Shown one piece after another: positions 8,539-16,034 of a DNA stretch of 64,000 bases. This DNA comes from Dyadobacter subterraneus (GTDB taxonomy: Bacteria > Bacteroidota > Bacteroidia > Cytophagales > Spirosomataceae). How positions within the stretch are numbered: position 1 is the first letter of the stretch; each line of letters starts with the position of its first letter. The position numbers and the translations under genes are program-made. Location of the stretch: positions 1,239,573 to 1,303,572 of the forward strand of contig NZ_JACYGY010000002.1 in assembly GCF_015221875.1 (NCBI RefSeq). Direction: 5' to 3'. Below the pieces are notes generated by a model, which had not been told where the DNA came from, ran no database searches, and worked only from the letters and a program-made list of their open reading frames with translations.

Positions 8539-9855
8539 ATGATTGCCAAAACCAGTAAGTTTTCATTGCTTTTTATCCTCCTGGGCGTATGCATTTTTGT
8601 GAAAGCAAATGCTGCGGAAAATCCGGATTGGCTTAAAAAATATCAGGAGCATGAACAGTTTGGGAATGTATATGTTGTCAAAACGATAGAAAGATCGGGT
8701 GGGGCATACGCCAGTTTTCTGGTGGACAGAAATGGGAACAAGCTGACACCTGCTTACAGGGATATCGGTAAATTTTCAAATGGTCTTGCGGAATTCGTGA
8801 CTTTTGAAAATCATCAGGGAGCGTTGGGAATGCATGGGTATATCAATAAAAACGGGAAAATAATTATTCCGGCGATTTATCGTGGCGCAGGAGAATTTAA
8901 AAATGGTATTACGTATGTCATGTATCCAAAAGGGAAACAATTCGGGCTGACTTATCTTGATACACTGGGAAAAGAGATTTATAAAATCCCCGTTGAGTTG
9001 TTTCCCAACGATTTTTTGATTGGCAAAGCACAGGCAGCCTATGTTGCTTACCACGATTGTCAGGAAGATTTTATCTGGCATGTAAACGGAAACCTGACGA
9101 CACTAAACTGGGATTTTGGAAGATATACCGAGGTAGATATTAAAAAAGCAAAAGAACCATTTCGTTTTTATTATCACGGAAAATTCGGGATTGTTGATAA
9201 AAACATGATTTTACGTGTCCCGGTTGCATTGGATGATATTGATCTGATTTACAAACATTCCGGGCGAGGATTAGCGAGAGTCAGATACGGTAAGAAATTT
9301 GGTTATGTGAGTTCAAAAACGGGGGAAATAGTTATTCCGTTTTTATATGATGATACCCAAAAACCATCATTGGGCCGTTATTGGGTAAAAAAAGGAAATA
9401 AATGGGGTTGTATTAATAAGAAGGGAGAAACCGTTATTCCGTTTTTGTACGACTATGCCGGAAGGTTTATGGATGAAAACCGGGCCTCGGTTTCTCTCAA
9501 TGGAAAATTTGGTCACATTGATACGACGGGAAAAATTACCACGCCGATTATTTATCAGTCTGCTTCCTATTTTAAACATGGCGTGGCGATGATTCAGCTG
9601 AATAATAAATACGCTTATGTTGATACGACCGGAAAAGTGATTACCAAAACCTGGTTTAGCGAGGCTGAACCTTTTAGGGAAGAAATGGTTGTGACAGAAA
9701 AATACGGGATTTTTTATGACATGTCACCTGACGGGAATTTTCAATTTAAAGGATTTTCTTCTGCCTGGAAAGCAACGTTAATTATGATACTTTTATCGGC
9801 CCTGCTGTTTATTCCGTACAGATTTGGTTTTAGGTTCAGGAAGTCCAGAAGCTGA
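8539..9855 (+). CDS. WG-repeat protein with C-terminal membrane anchor
   Basis: Exported 438-aa protein. A signal peptide (to about VKANA) is followed by a series of WG/KWG-type repeats such as LVDRNGNKLTPAYRDIGKF, YINKNGKIIIPAIY, YVSSKTGEIVIPFLYDD and GCINKKGETVIPFLYDY. One hydrophobic helix (ATLIMILLSALLFIPY) near the C-terminus is followed by a short arginine/lysine-rich tail, so the repeats probably face the periplasm or surface. The function of WG repeats is not established. The next gene is convergent, only 12 nt away. Confidence 0.85.
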   Translation: MIAKTSKFSLLFILLGVCIFVKANAAENPDWLKKYQEHEQFGNVYVVKTIERSGGAYASFLVDRNGNKLTPAYRDIGKFSNGLAEFVTFENHQGALGMHGYINKNGKIIIPAIYRGAGEFKNGITYVMYPKGKQFGLTYLDTLGKEIYKIPVELFPNDFLIGKAQAAYVAYHDCQEDFIWHVNGNLTTLNWDFGRYTEVDIKKAKEPFRFYYHGKFGIVDKNMILRVPVALDDIDLIYKHSGRGLARVRYGKKFGYVSSKTGEIVIPFLYDDTQKPSLGRYWVKKGNKWGCINKKGETVIPFLYDYAGRFMDENRASVSLNGKFGHIDTTGKITTPIIYQSASYFKHGVAMIQLNNKYAYVDTTGKVITKTWFSEAEPFREEMVVTEKYGIFYDMSPDGNFQFKGFSSAWKATLIMILLSALLFIPYRFGFRFRKSRS

Positions 9856-9867
9856 TGAGGAACCGGT

Positions 9868-10842
9868 TTAATTATCTGTAATCTTTTCCCATTTTTTTAT
9901 TTCCTGCAACACTTCCTCTGCCGAAATACTGTCAAGATCTTCTGTGGTTGTCTGTATAAAGCTTGCCCGACGTCCGATTGGACCCCACCTTCCGGCATGT
10001 TTTGGTCTGTTTTTTGGAAATAAACCCAGGGTATTTATTCCTGTTGCTGCTGCGAGGTGCATTGGACCAGTACTTCCGGCAACCAGCCCGTCGGCATCAT
10101 GTATGAAAGAAATTAGTTGATCAAGCGGGAGTTTTCCCGTTAAGTCTACAACATGTTTTGGTAAAGTTTCCAGCCAGGATTTTAATTCCAGATGTTCCTT
10201 TTCGGAGCCTGTGATATATACACGAAAAAGCTCGGGATCAAGTAAATCAATTAATTCCGAAAAACGATCTAATTTCCATTCCAATGCATTTCCGTTGGAT
10301 TTCGGATGCAAAATGATATTGAACTTATCCGTTTTAAGCAATGCCGAAAATTCATCCGGTAAAGCTGCGAAATTTTTAAGGTGATAATATTCCCACAATT
10401 TGTCAGGAGCTTTACCACCTCCCAACGGACGAAGCAGTCGAAAGTGAAGGTTAGCTTCATGATCGTCGGATACTTTTCTACGTAACCATACCAGCCTGTT
10501 ACAAGTAACCCAGTGGTAAGGACGGCTAATGGTACCAACCCTTTTACGAATGCCAGCATCTTTGCCCAAATTGGCCAGATCGGGCTGAGTTATCAAGTGC
10601 AAAATCGCATCAAATCTAAACGCTTTGATAAATGCTGTCTGCTCTTTTTTAGGCATCGCAAACACTTCATCATAATCAATGAAAGTGTCTACCGCATCAC
10701 TGGCATCTACCACCGGTTTGGTGTATTTTCTTGCTAAAATTGCAACCTTGGAGCCCGGGAAAGTTTGTTTTATATAACCGCAAAGAGGAAGGGTCAAAAC
10801 AACATCTCCGATCGCATCCACTCTGGTAACTAAAATATGCAT
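9868..10842 (-). CDS. glycosyltransferase family 9 (heptosyltransferase-like)
   Basis: Cytosolic GT-B enzyme of 324 aa that adds a sugar, classically a heptose, to lipopolysaccharide core. The start is ATG 10842, where the family N-terminus MHILVTRVDAIGDVVLTLPL begins; the frame is open to 11022 but that stretch is not family-like. The C-terminal donor-binding motif is VAGSTGPMHLAAATG, followed by LGLFPKNRPKHAGRWGP. No other LPS core gene is adjacent. The sugar donor is not determinable here. Confidence 0.9.
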   Translation of the reverse strand: MHILVTRVDAIGDVVLTLPLCGYIKQTFPGSKVAILARKYTKPVVDASDAVDTFIDYDEVFAMPKKEQTAFIKAFRFDAILHLITQPDLANLGKDAGIRKRVGTISRPYHWVTCNRLVWLRRKVSDDHEANLHFRLLRPLGGGKAPDKLWEYYHLKNFAALPDEFSALLKTDKFNIILHPKSNGNALEWKLDRFSELIDLLDPELFRVYITGSEKEHLELKSWLETLPKHVVDLTGKLPLDQLISFIHDADGLVAGSTGPMHLAAATGINTLGLFPKNRPKHAGRWGPIGRRASFIQTTTEDLDSISAEEVLQEIKKWEKITDN

Positions 10843-11195
10843 TTGTCTGGTATTCTCAATCTGATTGGTAAAAGCCAATACGCTACAGCGAATCTGGCGC
10901 TTGCATGAAGCCCTTTTTGCTACAAATACTATACCATGATAACATTTGTTGCAAAATGACAAGAATAGAATCTTATCAATAAGCTTTGTAATATTAACCG
11001 ATGGTAAAATTAAAAATTGCATTTGATTAATCTAAAATTGATTTGACTTTTCAAGCACGTAAATTGGCGACGAGAAACTGTTTGTTTTTCACTTCTACGT
11101 TTTGTAGTTTATCAAAAACTGATTTTTGTTTAAATTTCCGGAACGGAAATTATCCAAAATCAAGGCAAAAGGACTAAAAGTAAATTAACTGAATC

Positions 11196-12221
11196 ATGAA
11201 ATGCTCATTGAAAATAAAACAGTTAAACCTGGAAAATATTTCTTTCACTTCAGTTATTTCAATACTGTTTTGCGGGTTGCTTTTTCTATTAATATCATGC
11301 AGTAAAAAATCAATTACGATCGATAATTCCAAATCCACCTTCCGAGTCATCGGCTATTTACCGGGGAGGGAAAATCTGGTACAATCCGCTAATACCATTG
11401 ATTATAGTAAAATAACGCATTTGAATATTGCCTTTATCAATCCTGATTCTTCCGGAACCTTGCAGGGAACAGAAAATCTGAACGCAGTTGCCGCAATTGC
11501 GCATTCAAAAAATGTCAAAATAATGGCATCCATCGGCGGAGGAGGCGCTCCCAAATATTATCCTTCGTTTTTAATTGGGGATAAAAAGTCAAAACTGATA
11601 ACAGATCTTGTAAATCTGGCTGTCGAAAGCAATCTGGATGGCATTGATGTGGACTTGGAAGGCGACCTTATTGATGCAAATTATGAAAACTTTGTAATCG
11701 ATCTGGCGGCACAGTTAAAACTTAAAAACAAAATGATAACTGCTGCTATCGCAACGGTTTACAAAGATCAGTTTTCCGATAAAGCGTTGGCACAATTCGA
11801 TTTTGTCAATATCATGTCTTACGACAGAACCGGTCCGTGGAATCCATCAAAACCAGGTCCGCATGCGCCTTATGAAATGGCCGTCGAAGATGTTGAGTAT
11901 TGGAATAAAACACGTGGTATCACAAAAGAAAAACTGAGTCTGGGCGTTCCGTTTTATGGATATGGTTTTGGAGGAACAGCACCTGAAAGTATTTCGTGGA
12001 AAACCCTTTTGCTCAATTATCCAAATGCTGTTCAAACAGATGAATTCAACGTAAACGGCGGTACAATTTATTACAACGGAATTCCAACAATTCGTAAAAA
12101 AACTGCACTAGCTTTGGAGAAAACAGGAGGAATTATGATCTGGCAATTGTTGCAGGACGACAACGGGGCAAAATCGCTGTTGGGAAATATAGATGAAGTG
12201 ATTCATACAAAAGAAAAATAA
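11196..12221 (+). CDS. GH18 chitinase-like lipoprotein
   Basis: Lipoprotein of 341 aa: a lipobox-like LLISC closes an N-terminal hydrophobic segment. The GH18 catalytic motif DGIDVDLE spans residues 148-155 with Glu155 as the acid. Other family segments are IMASIGGGG, FVNIMSYDRTG and GGIMIWQLLQDD. It should cleave chitin or a related beta-1,4-GlcNAc polymer, or a glycoprotein glycan, at the cell surface. No carbohydrate-binding module is present. It is followed after 20 nt by the DUF4369-like gene. Confidence 0.9.
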   Translation: MKCSLKIKQLNLENISFTSVISILFCGLLFLLISCSKKSITIDNSKSTFRVIGYLPGRENLVQSANTIDYSKITHLNIAFINPDSSGTLQGTENLNAVAAIAHSKNVKIMASIGGGGAPKYYPSFLIGDKKSKLITDLVNLAVESNLDGIDVDLEGDLIDANYENFVIDLAAQLKLKNKMITAAIATVYKDQFSDKALAQFDFVNIMSYDRTGPWNPSKPGPHAPYEMAVEDVEYWNKTRGITKEKLSLGVPFYGYGFGGTAPESISWKTLLLNYPNAVQTDEFNVNGGTIYYNGIPTIRKKTALALEKTGGIMIWQLLQDDNGAKSLLGNIDEVIHTKEK

Positions 12222-12241
12222 TAAGTCATACGATCAGGAAA

Positions 12242-12937
12242 ATGAATAAATACCTTATCCCTCTACTTTTTCTTTTGTTTTCTCCGGTATCGACGTTTTC
12301 TCAAAATGTTAAAATTCAGATCGTAGCCCCAAAAGAATTCATGGGACGAAAGGCAATTTTACTCACCCGGGAAAAAGGATTTGCTGCAATTGTACATTCC
12401 ATTAAGCTCAATTCTGACATTTTTAATCTCCAAATTGCTAATGATCTTGTGCCCGATCTTTATCAACTGCATATTTCACAGGTTAAAGGATCACTTCTTT
12501 TTTTTCTGGAATCCGGGACAAAAATTCAACTGGATACTACGGATGTTTCAAAATCCATTGTAACAAATTCCAAAAGCAATCCGGAATGGAAATTATTTGA
12601 GGATAGCCTACAAAAACCTTATGATCAGCGAATTAATGATTATTCACAAGGTGAAAAACGTGCACGTAAGGAAAGAAATGCTGACAGTCTAAATTATTGG
12701 GTTGACAAACAAGCCATTGAAAAAGAAGATCTTGTCAGGAAAACGGGTGAATACATTGCCGGCCACCTGGATTCATATGTCAGTTTGTATTTGATGAAAA
12801 TCAATTGGTATGCTTTTAAAAATGACAAGCTTTTTGAGAAATTGGACAAATCATTGGCCGTGCACAGGACATATAAATTTCTGGAAGAAAAAAATCGGAA
12901 AGCAGATAAAACCGGAGCTTTGGGTCATAACCTATAA
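12242..12937 (+). CDS. DUF4369-like exported protein without thioredoxin domain
   Basis: Exported 231-aa protein with a signal peptide ending near TFSQ. The N-terminal half resembles the DUF4369 beta-domain that often precedes a TlpA/AhpC thioredoxin fold; a charged helical region follows. The protein stops (GALGHNL) about where the thioredoxin domain would start, and I find no CxxC coding sequence in the following 60 nt, so it is a short form or a truncated one. It is 20 nt downstream of the GH18 gene and probably in the same transcript. Function is unknown. Confidence 0.65.
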   Translation: MNKYLIPLLFLLFSPVSTFSQNVKIQIVAPKEFMGRKAILLTREKGFAAIVHSIKLNSDIFNLQIANDLVPDLYQLHISQVKGSLLFFLESGTKIQLDTTDVSKSIVTNSKSNPEWKLFEDSLQKPYDQRINDYSQGEKRARKERNADSLNYWVDKQAIEKEDLVRKTGEYIAGHLDSYVSLYLMKINWYAFKNDKLFEKLDKSLAVHRTYKFLEEKNRKADKTGALGHNL

Positions 12938-12996
12938 GATTGAATTATAGGGCGATACCAATTTTAGTTATATATTATCCTGATAAAAATCCTCAA

Positions 12997-14097
12997 ATGA
13001 AAGCCCTGCCTAAAAAATTGTTGTGGACCTTACTTATAGTTTTGGTTACTATTCTTATCTATACTTTATTACCGAGAGTTTGGTATAAGAAAAGCACTTA
13101 CGGAACAGAACTTCCCCAATCTTCGCTATTGCCAGCAGCCATAAAAAACAATTTATCAAAATTCATCACAGATACTGCGCAAAATGCCCAGGCCGTGGTT
13201 GTTTTGCACAACGAAAAAATAATTCTGGAAGCAGGTGATACTGAAAAACTTATCAACTGCCATTCCGCCCGGAAAAGTATGATGAGCGTTTTATTTGGTA
13301 TAGCAAAAGAAAAGGGATTTTTGACGCTGAATGAAACATTGGGCCAGCTAGGAATTGATGAAAGTAAAATGCCACTGACCGCGCAGGAAAAATCTGCGAC
13401 TATCCGGGATTTATTAATGGCACGCTCGGGCGTATACCTTCCGGCGGAAGCCGAAACTGATTTTGCAAAGGCGCACCGGCCAAAAAGAGAGCAATACAAA
13501 CCGGGAGAATTTTTCTTTTATAATAATTTCGATTTCAATGTCCTTGGTGCTATTCTTGAAAAAAAGACAGGGAAAACAATTGGTGAGTTTATGGAAAAGT
13601 ACCTGGCTCAACCGCTAGGAATGCAGGAATTTGCACCTTCAAATATTGTCTACGGAAATCCATGGCCGGTCCGGAGCGACAATTCTGATTACCGGGTTTA
13701 CTGGATGTTTCTCAGCGCCCGTGATTTCGCCAGAGTTGGTGCATTGGTAGCGCAAAAAGGGAAGTGGAATAATAAGCAAATTGTTTCGGCCCAATGGATT
13801 GAAGAAAGTACAAAAATGTATACTGATAGCCTTGATGAAAGTATGTGGCCGTTTGACGGTTATTCCTATCTGTGGTGGCTGGATAAAGATAATAACACAA
13901 TCTGGGCAGATGGATATGGCGGACAATTTCTGCTCATTGACACAACCAGAAATCTTGTTTTATCACAGAGAAATTTCACAGGAAATTCTTTGATTACCTC
14001 AGGATTATTTCAATTGAAAAAGAAAAGGGATGGGAGTAGGAGACAGCTTATGTATGTGTATGATCATTTGAAAAATTATATCAAACCCAATAACTAA
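12997..14097 (+). CDS. serine beta-lactamase-like hydrolase
   Basis: Membrane-anchored protein of 366 aa from ATG 12997 (an open TTG start at 12940 seems less likely), with an N-terminal TM helix (LLWTLLIVLVTILIYTLL). It has the class C beta-lactamase/penicillin-binding fold motifs: S90-A-R-K93 as SxxK, FFYNNFDFNVLGAIL with YxN, and DGYGGQFLLID near the KTG/HxG position. Family members include D-aminopeptidases, esterases and 6-aminohexanoate-oligomer hydrolases, so antibiotic resistance should not be assumed. The active site faces the periplasm. Confidence 0.88.
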   Translation: MKALPKKLLWTLLIVLVTILIYTLLPRVWYKKSTYGTELPQSSLLPAAIKNNLSKFITDTAQNAQAVVVLHNEKIILEAGDTEKLINCHSARKSMMSVLFGIAKEKGFLTLNETLGQLGIDESKMPLTAQEKSATIRDLLMARSGVYLPAEAETDFAKAHRPKREQYKPGEFFFYNNFDFNVLGAILEKKTGKTIGEFMEKYLAQPLGMQEFAPSNIVYGNPWPVRSDNSDYRVYWMFLSARDFARVGALVAQKGKWNNKQIVSAQWIEESTKMYTDSLDESMWPFDGYSYLWWLDKDNNTIWADGYGGQFLLIDTTRNLVLSQRNFTGNSLITSGLFQLKKKRDGSRRQLMYVYDHLKNYIKPNN

Positions 14098-14323
14098 TCC
14101 CAGCTTAAAGACTCCTGATTCATTAATTGTAAAAAATATCTGAAGCAGCGCTGATTCAATTCTGTGCTGCTTTTTTTGTCTGAGTTTCAGATACAAATTA
14201 ACATTTCGATAATTTTTTGTATTTTTCTTAACAAATTTTAATCTTGACGGGAAATAAAACCTCTATAATTCAGTCGGTTACACATTTGTAAAAATATTGT
14301 TTGACCTTAATCCTCACACAGCC

Positions 14324-15115
14324 ATGACAAAAAACAATCCTGATGTTGACAGCTACATCGCCGCCTTTCCAAAGGAAATCCAAAAGCTTTTGGAAGAAAT
14401 GCGTCAGACAATCCGGAAAGTTGCACCGGATGCGGAAGAAAAAATCGGTTATGGAATACCGACATTTACTTTGAATGGGAATCTGGTTCATTATGCTGCT
14501 TTCAAAAATCACATTGGATTTTATCCCGCACCCCGCGGACTGGAAGCTTTTAAGAAAGAATTGTCAGGATATAAAGGTGCGAAAGGATCGGTCCAGTTTC
14601 CATTTGACAAACCACTGCCGCTTGATTTGGTAGCAAAAATCACAAAATACAGAATTGAACAAAACCTGGCAAAAGCAGATTCAAAATCTAAAAAGAAAAC
14701 ACCCGTAAAACCTCCCAAACTTTCAGATAAAGAACAGGTCACAGAACATATTCAAAAACTGGATCCTGAATTAGGAAAAGTGATTGAAGCGATACGAAAA
14801 ATCATTTTAAGTACCGACAAAGAAATTGCTGAACATATCAAATGGAATAATCCCAGCTTTTATTATACCGGCGAAATGAAACCGTTTGAGCCGAAGGAGT
14901 ATAAAAGAGATATCGTTGTAATGAACCTGCACAAAGGAAGAATCATGCTCGTTTTCCCAAGCGGCGCCAGGGTTAAAGACACAACAGGATTTCTTGAAGG
15001 AGATTACAAAGATGGACGAAGAACGGTGGTTTTTAAGGATTTGGATGATGTGAAATCAAAAGAAAAAACTTTGAAAAGTGTGGTGAAGGAGTGGTTGAGT
15101 TTGGTGGAGAAGTAA
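14324..15115 (+). CDS. double DUF1801 (YdhG-like) protein
   Basis: Cytosolic protein of 263 aa from ATG 14324. The first domain (about residues 1-115) is a DUF1801/YdhG domain with KIGYGIPTFTLNG and HIGFYPAP. After a Lys/Pro linker, a second DUF1801-like domain (about 130-263) has EHIKWNNPSFYYTGE and GRIMLVFPSGA. The fold is related to the iron-chaperone frataxin-like superfamily, but DUF1801 function is not established. The tandem fusion is the notable point; each half alone is a usual-length protein. Confidence 0.85.
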   Translation: MTKNNPDVDSYIAAFPKEIQKLLEEMRQTIRKVAPDAEEKIGYGIPTFTLNGNLVHYAAFKNHIGFYPAPRGLEAFKKELSGYKGAKGSVQFPFDKPLPLDLVAKITKYRIEQNLAKADSKSKKKTPVKPPKLSDKEQVTEHIQKLDPELGKVIEAIRKIILSTDKEIAEHIKWNNPSFYYTGEMKPFEPKEYKRDIVVMNLHKGRIMLVFPSGARVKDTTGFLEGDYKDGRRTVVFKDLDDVKSKEKTLKSVVKEWLSLVEK

Positions 15116-15159
15116 ATTTGAATTAATCATTTATTAACTAAAATTTACTATTTTTAAGT

Positions 15160-15399
15160 ATGGAAATTAAAACACTCGTTACAATAGACAAAGATATCTT
15201 AGGCGGTCAACCTGTCTTTGCGGGAACACGTGTGCCTGTTGAAACGCTGTTTGATCATTTGGAAGCGGGTGTTTCATTGGATGATTTTTTAGAAGATTTC
15301 CCGACTGTATCCAAAAGCCAGGCTATAGCAGTTCTTGAAACAGCAAATAAATTCCTTACTTCCAAAAATATCGAGCAGCTATATGCGACTGTTGCTTGA
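15160..15399 (+). CDS. DUF433 antitoxin (VapB-like)
   Basis: Small 79-aa DNA-binding protein of the DUF433 family, with the typical DILGGQPVFAGTRVPVETLFDHLEAG segment (first part seen at residues 11-20) and a helix-turn-helix-like SLDDFLEDFPTVSKSQAIAVL region. DUF433 proteins are antitoxins paired with DUF5615 PIN-like toxins. Here the toxin reading frame begins at 15383, overlapping the last 17 nt, but is broken. The antitoxin therefore appears to survive without a working toxin. Confidence 0.9.
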   Translation: MEIKTLVTIDKDILGGQPVFAGTRVPVETLFDHLEAGVSLDDFLEDFPTVSKSQAIAVLETANKFLTSKNIEQLYATVA

Positions 15400-15709
15400 T
15401 GAAACTTACCTAAGCGTTTAAAGCTTGATTTTCCTGATCATGAAGTTTTTACCGTTCGGGATAAAGAGTGGAATGGTGTGAAAAATGGAGAATTATTGAA
15501 GTTAATGCTTGAAGATAATTTTGACGTTTTGCTAACCTTCGACAAAAATCTCCAACATCAGCAAAAATTTTCCAAATACACGATCACCTTTTGTGTTAAC
15601 AGCACATATCAATATTTACTCTGAATTAACTAAACTTTCGGATCAAATTAATAATCATTTAAAATCTGGACAACTGGCGCTGGGGCCAATTATTATTCAA
15701 GCAGATTGA
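15383..15709 (+). pseudogene. DUF5615 PIN-like toxin, frameshifted
   Basis: From ATG 15383 the frame reads MRLLLDE and then runs out after five codons. Moving one base later at 15401-15405 restores LPKRLKLDFPDHEVFTVRD...LLTFDKNL, a DUF5615 core. A second shift at about 15588-15593 restores VLTAHINIYSELTKLSDQ to a stop at 15707-15709. The first lesion looks like loss of one A from GAAAAC, the second like loss of two bases before TTTTGTG. Joined, the product would be about 108 aa, normal for the family. Real decay is favoured, but base-calling error should be excluded. Confidence 0.85.
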
Positions 15710-15798
15710 AGATATTAGCACACTTATTTACGATTCGCGATTTGCAAATCAAAAATTAACATCAGTAATTTCCCCTTGTTTCCCCACTACAAACCACT

Positions 15799-15806
15799 TA
15801 ACTTTA
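15799..15806 (+). promoter_or_regulatory. candidate -7 element for riboswitch transcript
   Basis: TAACTTTA is one mismatch from TAnnTTTG, with CTTG at 15775-15778 about 20 nt upstream as a weak -33 element. It would start transcription just before the TPP aptamer. Confidence 0.35.
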
Positions 15807-15813
15807 CATCATA

Positions 15814-15897
15814 ATCTCAAAGGGGTGCCCTACCTAACGGGCTGAGATCATACCCATATTACCTGATCCGGATAATGCCGGCGTAGGAAGAGAAAGC
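15814..15897 (+). promoter_or_regulatory. TPP riboswitch (THI element)
   Basis: The conserved core is fully readable: GGGGTGCCC, then CTGAGAT, ATACCC, ACCTGATCCGGATAATGCC and GCGTAGGAAG in the order and spacing of the thiamine pyrophosphate aptamer. ATCTC/GAGA at the ends can form P1. It lies about 138 nt before the ATG of the TonB receptor, so that receptor is expected to be repressed when TPP is abundant. The expression platform is not obvious; an AGGTGGCCCCTTGCCT segment at about 15995-16012 could sequester the translation start region. Confidence 0.97.
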
Positions 15898-16034
15898 TAA
15901 ACTTAGGACCAGCGAAAATCAACAAAAACATATTGATTTTCAAGCTCAATAAAGTCGGCTGAATCGAATAATTATATTTATTGAACCAAAAGGATAGGTG
16001 GCCCCTTGCCTGTTCGTAACAATTATTGATCGCA

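Noticed and set aside
12937..12997. Frameshifted thioredoxin domain after the DUF4369-like gene
   Set aside because: No CxxC or thioredoxin-like segment in any frame before the next gene.
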